Assembly (NCBI RefSeq): GCF_005796105.1
Contig: NZ_VAUO01000002.1
Span: 186,001-250,000 of the forward strand
Origin: Pseudomonas mosselii
GTDB lineage: Bacteria > Pseudomonadota > Gammaproteobacteria > Pseudomonadales > Pseudomonadaceae
Reading direction: 5' to 3'
Length of the DNA stretch: 64,000 nt
Position numbers and translations under genes: made by a program. This document shows, one piece after another, positions 53,713 to 61,990 of the stretch. The notes under the pieces were generated by a model. The model ran no database searches and was not told where the DNA came from. It saw only the letters and a program-made list of their open reading frames with translations. How positions within the stretch are numbered: the first letter of the stretch is position 1; every line of letters starts with the position of its first letter.

Positions 53713-54807
53713 ATGAATACCGAAAATGCTGTAGATACATTGGTCGATTGCCGCGGCGTCTGGAAAATTTTCGGCGACCGCGCGCCGGCCGCCCTCCAGG
53801 CCTACCGCGAGCGCGGCCTGAGCAAGACCCAGATCCTCCAGGAATACGGCTGCGTGGTCGGCGTCTCGGACGTCAGCCTGCAGGTCCGTCGTGGTGAAAT
53901 CTTCTGCATCATGGGCCTGTCCGGCAGTGGCAAGTCCACCCTGATCCGCCTGCTCAACCGCCTCATCACCCCCACCAGCGGTGAAGTGCTGGTCAAGGGC
54001 CGGGACATCGCCCGGCTCGACGCACCCGCGCTGCGTGAGGTGCGCGCCAAGCACATTGGCATGGTGTTCCAAAGCGTCGCGCTGCTGCCACACCGCACAG
54101 TGCTGGAAAACGCGGCTTTCGGCCTTGAAGTACAAGGCGTGGCCAAGGCAGAACGCCATGAGGTGGCCAGTCGCGCACTGGCCACCGTAGGGCTGAGCGA
54201 CTGGGCCAACCGCTATCCGTCAGACCTGTCCGGTGGCATGCAGCAGCGGGTGGGCCTGGCCCGGGCAATCGCCTCGGACCCTGAAGTGATCCTCATGGAC
54301 GAGCCCTTCAGCGCCCTCGATCCGCTGATTCGCCGCCAACTGCAAGACGAATTCCGCGAGTTGACCAAATCCCTGGGCAAGTCGGCAGTGTTCATCACCC
54401 ACGACCTCGAGGAAGCCATTCGCATCGGCGACCGCATCGCGATCATGAAAGATGGGGTGATCATCCAGGAAGGCACCGCCGAGGACATCGTGCTCAACCC
54501 GGCCGATGATTATGTGGCCGAGTTCGTCGCCGGCATCTCGCGCCTGCACCTGGTCAAGGCCCACTCGATCATGCTGCCGCCAGCCCGCGGCCAAAGTTAC
54601 GAGCACCTGGAGTGCGCAAGCCCAGAAAGCGACCTGGACACCCTGATCAACCTGCTGATTCGCTCCGGGCACGACGCCGTGGGCGTGCGCGACAACGGCG
54701 TCTTGGTCGGCGTGATCAGTCAGCGCGACCTGCTGCGCGCCGTGCAAGGTGTGCCGCCGGAAACGCCGTTGTACGCGGTGACCTCGCAACGGGAGGGCTC
54801 GGCATGA
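53713..54807 (+). CDS. ProV-like ABC transporter ATPase with C-terminal CBS-type tail
   Basis: This 364-aa ATPase of the betaine/proline family has Walker A GLSGSGKST, Q-loop VFQSVALLPHRT, signature LSGGMQQRVGLARAI, Walker B VILMDEPFSALD and the H-loop ITHDLEEA. The N-terminal insertion before Walker A and one CBS-like unit at the C-terminus (HDAVGVRDNGVLVGVISQRDLL) are typical of ProV. ATG 53713 is chosen over an in-frame GTG three codons upstream. Its stop overlaps the next start (ATGA). Confidence 0.92.
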   Translation: MNTENAVDTLVDCRGVWKIFGDRAPAALQAYRERGLSKTQILQEYGCVVGVSDVSLQVRRGEIFCIMGLSGSGKSTLIRLLNRLITPTSGEVLVKGRDIARLDAPALREVRAKHIGMVFQSVALLPHRTVLENAAFGLEVQGVAKAERHEVASRALATVGLSDWANRYPSDLSGGMQQRVGLARAIASDPEVILMDEPFSALDPLIRRQLQDEFRELTKSLGKSAVFITHDLEEAIRIGDRIAIMKDGVIIQEGTAEDIVLNPADDYVAEFVAGISRLHLVKAHSIMLPPARGQSYEHLECASPESDLDTLINLLIRSGHDAVGVRDNGVLVGVISQRDLLRAVQGVPPETPLYAVTSQREGSA

Positions 54808-55655
54808 ACCCCGCGGACTTCGCTGCCGCTTTCGACGAAACCGTCGACAACGGTCTGATGTGGCTGTCGGACAACGCCTCGCACATCTTCGATGCCCTCA
54901 ACGGTGTGCTCAAGGCGCTCTACGAAGCGGTACTGGCGGTGCTCACCGTGGCCCCCTTCTATGTAGTGGCAGTGTTGTTCGCCTTGCTGGCCTGGCGCCT
55001 GGCCGGGCGGCGCTTCGCCCTCGGGACCCTGGCCGCCTTGTTGTTGTGCGCGGTCATGGGCCTGTGGCCGCAGACCATGAGCACCCTGGCGCTGGTGCTG
55101 ACCGCCACCAGCCTGGCGCTGGTGGTCGGCATCCCGTGCGGCGTGGCCGCAGGCCTGTCGCCCACCCTGCACCGGATCAGCGAGCCGGTGATGGACCTGG
55201 TCCAGACCCTGCCGCCCTACATCTACCTGCTACCGGCCATCGCCCTACTCGGCTATGGCTCCGGCACCGCCTTGGTGGCCACCTTCATCGTCGCCGTGCC
55301 ACCGGTGCTGCGCCTGACCGCACTGGGCATCCGCATGACGCCCAAGGTGTTCCTGGAACTGGGCAACGCCAGTGGCACCACCGGCTGGCAGCAGTTCGTC
55401 AAGATCCGCCTGCCGTTCGCCCTGCCCAGCATCATGACCGGCATCAACCAGAGCCTGATGATGGCCTTCGGCATGGTGGTGATCGCCGGCATCGTCGGTT
55501 CCGGCGGCCTGGGCGAGGTGATCTACACCGCCATCCGTACCCTGGATATCGCCCGTTCGATCAATGCCGCCATCGCCATCGTGGTGCTGACCCTGATCCT
55601 CGATCGCCTCGCCCAGAGCGGCACTCGCCAGGAGAACAGCCATGACGCTCACTGA
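54804..55655 (+). CDS. Betaine-type ABC transporter permease 1 (ProW-like)
   Basis: This 283-aa inner-membrane permease has about six or seven helices and a binding-protein-dependent-transport loop near ELGNASGTTGWQQFVKIRLPFALPSIMTGINQ, which contacts the ATPase. The VMDLVQTLPPYIYLLPAIALLGYG segment is typical of ProW. It is translationally coupled to the ATPase and overlaps the second permease gene by 14 bases. Confidence 0.9.
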   Translation: MNPADFAAAFDETVDNGLMWLSDNASHIFDALNGVLKALYEAVLAVLTVAPFYVVAVLFALLAWRLAGRRFALGTLAALLLCAVMGLWPQTMSTLALVLTATSLALVVGIPCGVAAGLSPTLHRISEPVMDLVQTLPPYIYLLPAIALLGYGSGTALVATFIVAVPPVLRLTALGIRMTPKVFLELGNASGTTGWQQFVKIRLPFALPSIMTGINQSLMMAFGMVVIAGIVGSGGLGEVIYTAIRTLDIARSINAAIAIVVLTLILDRLAQSGTRQENSHDAH

Positions 55656-56496
55656 GCTCAACGTATCGCCCGGCGCCTACCTGGCACCGGTGTTCGACTG
55701 GCTCAACGCCAACCTGCATGGCCTATTCGTGGCCATCAGCCACTTCGTCGAAGCCGTGCTCGGCGCCATCGAAGCGGCCCTGCTGTTACCGCCGGCCTGG
55801 GCGCTGATCGCCGTAGTGTGCCTGCTGACCGGCGTTTTCATCAGCCTGCGCAGCGCCGCGCTGGCTCTGGCATTGCTCGGCTTCTGCTGGATCAGTGGAT
55901 TCTGGAACGCCTCGATGCAGACCATCGCGCTGGTGTCGGTGGCGGTGCTGATCGCCGTGGCCATCGCCTTCCCGCTGGGGATTCTGGCGGCGCGGGTCAA
56001 GCGCTTCGACAACGCAATCGGTCCGGTGCTGAACATCATGCAGACCGTACCGCCATGGGTTTACCTGATCCCGGCGGTGATCATCTTCAGCCTGGGCAAG
56101 GTGCCGGCGATCATCGCCACCATCATCTATGGCATTCCACCGATGTTGCGCCTGACCAGCCTGGGCTTTCGCCAGGTGCCCAAGGACTTGCTGGAGTTAG
56201 GCCAAGCCACCGGCGCCAAGCCCACCACCATCTTGCTCAAGATCGAACTGCCCAGCGCCCTGCCGACCCTGCTGGTGGGCCTGAACCAGTGCATCTTGCT
56301 GTCGCTGGCGATGGTGGTACTGGCCGGGCTGGTCGGTGCTGGCGGCCTGGGTGCGGAAGTGACCCGCGGTCTGACCCGCATGGAAATGGGCCTGGGCTTG
56401 CGCGCGGGCCTGGCGATCGTCGCCGTGGCCCTGCTGCTCGACCGACTCTCCCGGGGCCTGCTGGAAAAACGCCGGGGGGCCGTGCCCAGTCACTGA
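55642..56496 (+). CDS. Betaine-type ABC transporter permease 2 (ProW-like)
   Basis: This second, different 284-aa permease has the same architecture: NIMQTVPPWVYLIPAVIIFSLGKVPAI and the EAA-type loop ELGQATGAKPTTILLKIELPSALPTLLVGLNQ. The two permeases are paralogues, so the transporter probably uses a membrane heterodimer with one ATPase type and one binding protein. Confidence 0.9.
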   Translation: MTLTELNVSPGAYLAPVFDWLNANLHGLFVAISHFVEAVLGAIEAALLLPPAWALIAVVCLLTGVFISLRSAALALALLGFCWISGFWNASMQTIALVSVAVLIAVAIAFPLGILAARVKRFDNAIGPVLNIMQTVPPWVYLIPAVIIFSLGKVPAIIATIIYGIPPMLRLTSLGFRQVPKDLLELGQATGAKPTTILLKIELPSALPTLLVGLNQCILLSLAMVVLAGLVGAGGLGAEVTRGLTRMEMGLGLRAGLAIVAVALLLDRLSRGLLEKRRGAVPSH

Positions 56497-56559
56497 ACCT
56501 AACCTGCGGCGGGCCGACGCGCCCGCCGTTTTCCAACCTGCCAGCAAGAGAAACACCCG

Positions 56560-57600
56560 TTGCGCCCGACTCGACATTTCAGCAACGCCCTGCAAGGGCA
56601 TAACTCGCGCTTCACCAGCCATCCAGCACAGTCCACCGACCAACCGGCCCGCGTGGGCTTTCTGCTGTTGGAACACTTTTCCCTGCCGGCCTTCACACAG
56701 GCGCTGGACACCCTGGTCACCGCCAACCTGATCCAGCCCAACGTTTGCAGTAGTACAACCTTCACCCTCGACGGCGCATCGGTCGCGAGCGATCTGGGCA
56801 TCGTCATCTGCCCCGCCGCCGCTATGGCGCAGAGCCTGGAGCAGCCGCTGGAACTGTTCGTGGTCTGTGGTGGATTACGCACTGCGCTCAGCGCCACCCC
56901 GGAGCTGACCAGCCTGCTCCAGGCGCTGGCGCGCAAGGGCGTAGCGCTGGCCGGGTTATGGAATGGCGCGTGGTTCCTCGGCCAGGCCGGGCTGCTCGAA
57001 GGCCACCGCTGCGCCGTGCACCCCGAGCACCGCGGCGCGGTGGCCGAAATCGCCCGGCACAGCCAGGTCTGCACCGATAGCTACGCGGTCGACGGCGACC
57101 GCCTCAGCGCCGCCAGCCCTGGAGGGGCGTTCAGCATGCTGCTCGAATGGCTCCGGCGCCTGCGCGGCAGGGCACTGGCCGAAGGCATCGAGGCGATCCT
57201 GGCCTTCGAGGCGTCACGCTACAAACGCACCACGGCAGCGGCGCAAGCCAATATCAGCGAGCCGCTGCGCGAGGCGATCAACTTGATGAACGCCAACTTG
57301 GAAGAACCTCTGAGCCAGGACCAACTGGCCAACTATGTCGGCCGCTCGAAACGCCAGATCGGGCGATTGTTCCAGCATCAGTTGGGCACTACCCCAGTGC
57401 GCTACTACCTGGAGCTGCGTATCACCGAGAGCCGGCGCCTGCTGCAGTATTCCGAACTACCGATCCTGGATGTGGCGGTGGCCTGCGGGTTCGTCTCGGC
57501 CAGCCACTTCAGCAAGTGCTATGCGTCGTTCTTCGGCTACAGCCCATCGCGCGAGAAGCGCTTTGGCTGCGTGAAGACAGTCAAGCGCGAGAGCGCCTAG
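56560..57600 (+). CDS. GlxA-type AraC regulator (GATase1-like sensor domain)
   Basis: This 346-aa regulator has an N-terminal DJ-1/PfpI-like amidotransferase domain (VGFLLLEHFSLPAFTQALDTLVTANLI ... LAGLWNGAWFLGQAGLLEGHRCAVHPEH) and a C-terminal AraC double helix-turn-helix (LSQDQLANYVGRSKRQIGRLFQHQLG ... VACGFVSASHFSKCYASFFGYSPSRE). This is the GbdR/CdhR/ArgR subgroup that regulates betaine, carnitine and arginine use in Pseudomonas. A TTG start is assumed. The context suggests it regulates the preceding transporter module. Confidence 0.88.
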   Translation: MRPTRHFSNALQGHNSRFTSHPAQSTDQPARVGFLLLEHFSLPAFTQALDTLVTANLIQPNVCSSTTFTLDGASVASDLGIVICPAAAMAQSLEQPLELFVVCGGLRTALSATPELTSLLQALARKGVALAGLWNGAWFLGQAGLLEGHRCAVHPEHRGAVAEIARHSQVCTDSYAVDGDRLSAASPGGAFSMLLEWLRRLRGRALAEGIEAILAFEASRYKRTTAAAQANISEPLREAINLMNANLEEPLSQDQLANYVGRSKRQIGRLFQHQLGTTPVRYYLELRITESRRLLQYSELPILDVAVACGFVSASHFSKCYASFFGYSPSREKRFGCVKTVKRESA

Positions 57601-57737
57601 AGGCCTCGTTCAGTCAGGCTGCACAGGCACCGAAGCGTGGGACACGCCTGCATACGGCCACCAGCGAGCAGCGCGATTGAACAGGCATCGCGCTCACGGG
57701 GTCAGCTGCATACCCCATGCTTACAGGAGACCTTGCA

Positions 57738-58079
57738 ATGCGCGATATCCACCCCCTACCGGACACCCGCGAAAACAACGTGCACGGCCTGGAGCGCCTC
57801 AGCTCCCTGGCCGGTGGCGCACTGATGATCAGCAAAGGCCTGCGTCACGGCGGCCTGCTTGGCATGTTGCAAGTCGCGGTCGGCGGCCTGGCCCTGGCCC
57901 GTGGCGTCAGCGGACACTGTTCGACCAAAGCCTGGTGGCTGCATCAGCGCGCCGAGTATCAGCGCTTGCACAGCGATATCAAGCGAGGGGCCGCCGAGTT
58001 GCAAGCGCTCAAGGCCAGTGCCGAGGCTGCGGCGCGCGCAGTGACGGTGACCGGCAAGGATCCGTTGACGGGCCCGTGA
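57738..58079 (+). CDS. DUF2892 (YgaP-type membrane domain) protein
   Basis: This 113-aa protein carries the YgaP-like transmembrane domain: ERLSSLAGGALMISKGLRHGGLLGMLQVAVGGLALARGVSGHC, two short helices ending in the family's RGxxGHC motif. It is followed by a charged helical tail. No rhodanese domain is attached. Start ATG 57738 follows AGGAGA; an in-frame ATG seven codons upstream lies before that site. Role unknown. Confidence 0.8.
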   Translation: MRDIHPLPDTRENNVHGLERLSSLAGGALMISKGLRHGGLLGMLQVAVGGLALARGVSGHCSTKAWWLHQRAEYQRLHSDIKRGAAELQALKASAEAAARAVTVTGKDPLTGP

Positions 58080-58100
58080 GCCCACCCTCGCGGGGTTTGC

Positions 58101-59309
58101 TCAGCGCAGCACCTTGCTCTGCAACACCTCCGACGGGCGTCCGAGCACGTTCTCGCTGATCTGCACGAACTCCTCGGTGTTGACGCTGGACAGTCGCATC
58201 AGCGCACGGGCCACGTCGTCGAGGGAGCGCTTGTCGTGGTTGTGCAGACGGATCTCGCGGTCCAGGGCCTGCAACAATAGTACGCCGCGAGCCACTTGGG
58301 CGGCGTCGGCCTTGTCGCCGTTGAGGTGGCTGACCTTGGCCGCACGCTTGTGCAACCGGGCCTGCAACGTGGCATATCGGTCATCGCTCAGGCCACCAGC
58401 ACGACGCAGCAGTTCGGTGGCGTAATAATCGGTGAAGCTTTCACCCAACCAGTCGCTGGCGTCGCGGTCGTTTATCTGCGCGAACAGCTGCACCAACTCG
58501 CGCAGCAACGGGCTGTTGCCGCTTTCACTGATCAACGGGCTGGTGCTGTGCAGGTACAGCGAGTTGTAGCCAGGCAGCGCGCCGCGCCACATCTCGTCAC
58601 GCGCTCCGACCACCAGCAGCTTGTTCGGATTGCGCGGGAACACCGCTTGCAACTGCGGCCAGATGAAGGTCAGCAGGGTGAGAGTGTCCATGCGCCGCAT
58701 GCCCTGCCCTTGCGGCGCGGCCACGGTGACTTCGGTCTCGCCCAGGCGCGCGCGACGGCTGCCGAGGTTGCCAGCGAGCATCCAGCCGGTGGGGCGGTCG
58801 AACAGGCGCGAGACATCGTCGATGCGAAACTTCTGCCGGCTGATGCGCGGCCAAGCGGTCTCGACACTCTTCCAGCCCTTGGGCAAGTCGAAGGCCAGGC
58901 GCGCCACCAGTTCGGTGCCGTCCTGTTGATCGAGGCGGGCCGGTGGAACCAGTTGCTCGCCGCGGAACAACGCCCAGTGGGGCGTGATGCGGGTCTCGTG
59001 GGTAGTGCTACGGGGCTGTTGGTCGAGCAGAACGCGATAGCTCAGGCTGGTCTTGCCAGGCGCCGGACGCCACACGCCACGGCCGTTTTGCGCCTGCCAT
59101 TGGCCATCGGCGAGAAAGTCGCTGTAGGCACCGCCCTTGCCAAGGTCGAAGTCCAGGCTGCGCACCACACTGCCGTCGGCCAGGGTCAGGCGCACCTCGG
59201 CCTGGCCGCTCTGCGGCAGCAGACGCACTTGATAATCCAGGTCGACTTTCTTGGCCAACACCTGTGAACTGGCCAGCAGGCAGGCAACTATCAACAGCAG
59301 GCGACGCAT
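58101..59309 (-). CDS. Exported M61-like protein, catalytic zinc motif lost
   Basis: This 402-aa protein has a signal peptide (LLLIVACLLASSQVLA), an N-terminal beta domain and a region homologous in pattern to M61 glycyl aminopeptidases. Where active enzymes have HExxH it reads RELVQ (in LLRELVQLF), while the later WLGESFTDYYA retains the conserved glutamate of the WxxEGFTxYY motif. It therefore looks like a non-catalytic descendant in the periplasm. Partner and role are unknown. Confidence 0.7.
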   Translation of the reverse strand: MRRLLLIVACLLASSQVLAKKVDLDYQVRLLPQSGQAEVRLTLADGSVVRSLDFDLGKGGAYSDFLADGQWQAQNGRGVWRPAPGKTSLSYRVLLDQQPRSTTHETRITPHWALFRGEQLVPPARLDQQDGTELVARLAFDLPKGWKSVETAWPRISRQKFRIDDVSRLFDRPTGWMLAGNLGSRRARLGETEVTVAAPQGQGMRRMDTLTLLTFIWPQLQAVFPRNPNKLLVVGARDEMWRGALPGYNSLYLHSTSPLISESGNSPLLRELVQLFAQINDRDASDWLGESFTDYYATELLRRAGGLSDDRYATLQARLHKRAAKVSHLNGDKADAAQVARGVLLLQALDREIRLHNHDKRSLDDVARALMRLSSVNTEEFVQISENVLGRPSEVLQSKVLR

Positions 59310-59343
59310 TACACAACTCCTTGTTCCCCAGGGGCGAGAATGT

Positions 59344-59793
59344 TCAGCCGGCACGGAAGATCAGGTGATCTTCCCAGTCGTCTTCGTCTACATCGTTTTC
59401 GCTAAGCATGCGCCCGGCGCGGGAAATACGCTGCTCGTGCACCTGAGTGCGATCGCCGCTGACCAAGTGGTGCCAGGCCGGCAAGTCCTTGCCTTCGCTG
59501 ACCAGGCGGTAGCCGCAGGTCGGCGGCAGCCATTTGAACTGGTCCGCCTTGCCGGGCGTCAGCTGAATGCAGTCGGGCACGTGGGCGAAACGGTTGGGGT
59601 AGTCGCTGCATTGACAGCTGTGCAGGTCAAGCAGCTTGCAGGCGATGCTGGTGTAATAGACGGCGTTGTCCTCTTCGTCCTCGAGCTTCTGCAAGCAGCA
59701 CAAGCCACAGCCGTCGCACAGCGATTCCCACTCTTTATTGTCGAGTTCATCGAGGGTCTTGCGCCGCCAGAACGGCGCGGTGTCGGCGATCAT
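59344..59793 (-). CDS. ycgN: YcgN family cysteine-cluster protein
   Basis: This 149-aa cytosolic protein of the YkgJ/YcgN family has a cysteine pattern fit for metal binding: [10 protein letters not shown] at residues ~26-35, later C in [20 protein letters not shown], and C in VPDCIQL and PTCGYR. YcgN is conserved across gammaproteobacteria but has no known function. Of two adjacent ATGs, the second (59793) is used. Confidence 0.9.
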   Translation of the reverse strand: MIADTAPFWRRKTLDELDNKEWESLCDGCGLCCLQKLEDEEDNAVYYTSIACKLLDLHSCQCSDYPNRFAHVPDCIQLTPGKADQFKWLPPTCGYRLVSEGKDLPAWHHLVSGDRTQVHEQRISRAGRMLSENDVDEDDWEDHLIFRAG

Positions 59794-59817
59794 CACACGG
59801 TTTCCTGCGAGGGTCTG

Positions 59818-59895
59818 CTACACGCTTCAAGCCATAAGCTTCAAGCGAGTGCGACGAGTTCGGCTTTTTTCTTGTGGCTTGCAGCTTGAGACGAG
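59818..59895. repeat. AGCTTCAAGC-family intergenic repeat
   Basis: CTTCAAGCCATAAGCTTCAAGC is followed by GGCTTGCAGCTTGAGACG. This forms an imperfect inverted pair around a T6 run and could act as the ycgN upstream spacer. It is the same module family as at 12381-12465 and 60612-60688. Confidence 0.5.
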
Positions 59896-60014
59896 TAGCT
59901 GGCGCCATGGCGGCGCCAGTCTAGAGACTGTCTGGCAGCAATACCAGACCGCTTGTCAGTGCCCGTCGGACGCAGTAGCGTGCGGTCCTTATCCATCCCT
60001 TCGCAGGAGCCCCC

Positions 60015-60608
60015 ATGAGCGCCAACCCTCGCATTGCCGACTACGCCATCAACGAGCAGTTCATCAATCGCTGGTCGCCCCGGGCCTTCACCGGCGAGCC
60101 GATCAGCCAGGACACCCTGCTGAGCTTCCTCGAAGCTGCGCGCTGGGCGCCGTCGGCCTACAACTCGCAGCCATGGCGTTTCCTCTATGCCCGCCGTGAC
60201 ACGCCAAGCTGGGAGCGCTACCTGGCGATTCTCAACGAGTTCAACCGCAGCTGGGCGCAGCACGCCTCGGCGCTGGTGCTGGTGATCTCCAAGACCACCT
60301 TCGCCGCGCCCGGCTCCGAGGAAGAAAAACCCGCCCTGTGGCACACCTTCGACACAGGCTCCGCCTGGGGCCACCTGGCCTTGCAGGCGAGCATCAGCGG
60401 CTGGCACACCCACGGCATGGCCGGCTTTGACCAGGAACTGGCGCGCAGCGAGCTGAAGATCCCCGAAGGCTACGCGCTGCATGCGATGGTGGCGATCGGC
60501 AAGCTGGGCGACAAGGCGACCCTGGCCGAAGCCCTGCAATCGCGCGAAGTACCCAGCCCGCGCCGGCCCCTGAGCGAGCTGGCGGCCGAGGGTGACTTCA
60601 GTCTCTAA
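60015..60608 (+). CDS. Nitroreductase family protein
   Basis: This 197-aa FMN-binding nitroreductase-fold protein has INRWSPRAFTGEPISQDTLLSFLEAARWAPSAYNSQPWRFLYARR (FMN phosphate and substrate side) and GSAWGHLALQASISGWHTHGMAGFD. It is a chromosomal housekeeping type of enzyme that reduces quinones or nitro groups, not closely related to the RutE/HadB-like one in the catabolic island. It is flanked on both sides by copies of the AGCTTCAAGC-type repeat. Confidence 0.88.
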   Translation: MSANPRIADYAINEQFINRWSPRAFTGEPISQDTLLSFLEAARWAPSAYNSQPWRFLYARRDTPSWERYLAILNEFNRSWAQHASALVLVISKTTFAAPGSEEEKPALWHTFDTGSAWGHLALQASISGWHTHGMAGFDQELARSELKIPEGYALHAMVAIGKLGDKATLAEALQSREVPSPRRPLSELAAEGDFSL

Positions 60609-60611
60609 AAA

Positions 60612-60688
60612 GCGGTGAGCTGTAAGCTGCAAGCGGCAAGAAGAAGCGAGTTCGTGTGAGCTCGCAGCTTGTAGCTCGCAGCTTGCGC
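60612..60688. repeat. AGCTTCAAGC-family intergenic repeat
   Basis: GAGCTGTAAGCTGCAAGCGGCAAG faces CTCGCAGCTTGTAGCTCGCAGCTTGC, an inverted arrangement that ends one base before the convergent dehydrogenase gene. Likely a shared 3' hairpin as well as a repeat. Confidence 0.5.
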
Positions 60689-61621
60689 CTAGTACCCCCG
60701 GGCGAAATCCACCTCGCCTCGCAAACCTTGCCCTGCTGCATACGCCTGCACATTCTCGACGAACAAACGCACCATCGCCGCAGGCGATGTGGGTGCCGAG
60801 CTGTGCCCAGTCAGCAGCAAGCCCCAGGCCGTCCAGAACGGATGCCGCTGGGGCAGCGGCTCCTGCCGACACACATCGATCACCGCGCCCGCCAGGTGCC
60901 CCTGCTTGAGCGCCTCGACCAGGTCGGCATCGACCACCGCCGCGCCGCGCCCGGCGTTGATGAACAATGCCGTGGGCAAGAAGCGCTGGAACAACGCCGC
61001 GTTGTACACATCATGCGTGGCTGGCGTGTCGGGCAGCAGGTTGAGCACGTAGTCCACCTGTGCGACTAGACGCGGCAATGCTTCAAGCCCAGCCACTTCG
61101 ACGAACGGTGCCTGCTCACGGGCGCTATTGGCCACGCCGTACAGCGTCACCCCGAACGGCAGCAGGAACTCGGCGACCCGCTGGCCGATATCGCCGGTGC
61201 CGACGATCAGCACCCGCCGACCTTCCAGCGTGCGCCCAGGGCGCGCGTCCCAGCGCCGCTCCACCTGGCTGACCAGGCGCGACAGGACATCGCGCTCGTG
61301 CCCCAGCATGTAGGTGAGCATGTACTCGGCCATGACCTGCCCGAAAATGCCCACGGCACGGGTCAAACGGTAGTCACGGGGCAAACCTGCAGCCAGCAGC
61401 GGGGTGATGCCCGCCCAGGTCGACTGCATCCATTGCGGGGTGTGGCCTTGACGCAACAGGCTGGCCAATAGGTCCGGCTGGCCCAACCACACCGGGCAAT
61501 CGGGGGCAAAACGCGCCAGCGCAGCGGAATCGCCGCTGGTCAGGACTTCCAGGTCCGGTGCCGCTTCGCCGAGCAGGCGAGCGTAGAGGGCATGATCCTT
61601 TTCAGCGATCAGAACACGCAT
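60689..61621 (-). CDS. D-2-hydroxyacid dehydrogenase (NAD/NADP)
   Basis: This 310-aa enzyme reduces 2-oxoacids such as glyoxylate or hydroxypyruvate. The Rossmann motif is VGTGDIGQRVAEFL, and the catalytic set is the Arg of INAGRGAAVVD, the Glu of DVCRQEPLP, and the His of LLLTGHSSAPT. It lacks an ACT or other extra domain, like GhrA-type enzymes. ATG 61621 is chosen since an upstream in-frame ATG would add residues not resembling the family N-terminus. Confidence 0.9.
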   Translation of the reverse strand: MRVLIAEKDHALYARLLGEAAPDLEVLTSGDSAALARFAPDCPVWLGQPDLLASLLRQGHTPQWMQSTWAGITPLLAAGLPRDYRLTRAVGIFGQVMAEYMLTYMLGHERDVLSRLVSQVERRWDARPGRTLEGRRVLIVGTGDIGQRVAEFLLPFGVTLYGVANSAREQAPFVEVAGLEALPRLVAQVDYVLNLLPDTPATHDVYNAALFQRFLPTALFINAGRGAAVVDADLVEALKQGHLAGAVIDVCRQEPLPQRHPFWTAWGLLLTGHSSAPTSPAAMVRLFVENVQAYAAGQGLRGEVDFARGY

Positions 61622-61696
61622 GTGAAACACAACCTTGACAGACAACGAAAACGGCCCGCGTGGCGGGCCGCTGGAATGCGCTGCGCAGTGTCCGAC

Positions 61697-61990
61697 TCAG
61701 GCCGGATCGTTGCGCCGCAGCAGCTCTTCGGGCAGGTGCTCGATGTAGTCGTCTTCGGGCGGCGGCATCTGCAAGTGGTAGCCCTGGTTGTCGAGGTTCT
61801 CCAGGACCTTGGCGATGTCCTCACGGGCCAGCTTGCGCTCGGGGCTCAACACCAGATCGAATGCGTGCATCGGGGTGCCGAAAAACGGCAACAGACCTTC
61901 CGGTACGCGCTCCAGGCCATCGGCCTTGAGTACGTAGAGGTACATTTCGTGCTTGCGCGGGCTCTTGTAGATCGAGCAGATACGTTTCAT
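61697..61990 (-). CDS. ycgL: YcgL domain protein
   Basis: This 97-aa protein is a YcgL-family small alpha/beta protein: [36 protein letters not shown]. It is conserved next to rnd and minC-type genes in gammaproteobacteria. Its function is unknown; the link with RNase D suggests RNA metabolism only by context. Its start overlaps the rnd stop by 4 bases. Confidence 0.92.
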   Translation of the reverse strand: MKRICSIYKSPRKHEMYLYVLKADGLERVPEGLLPFFGTPMHAFDLVLSPERKLAREDIAKVLENLDNQGYHLQMPPPEDDYIEHLPEELLRRNDPA

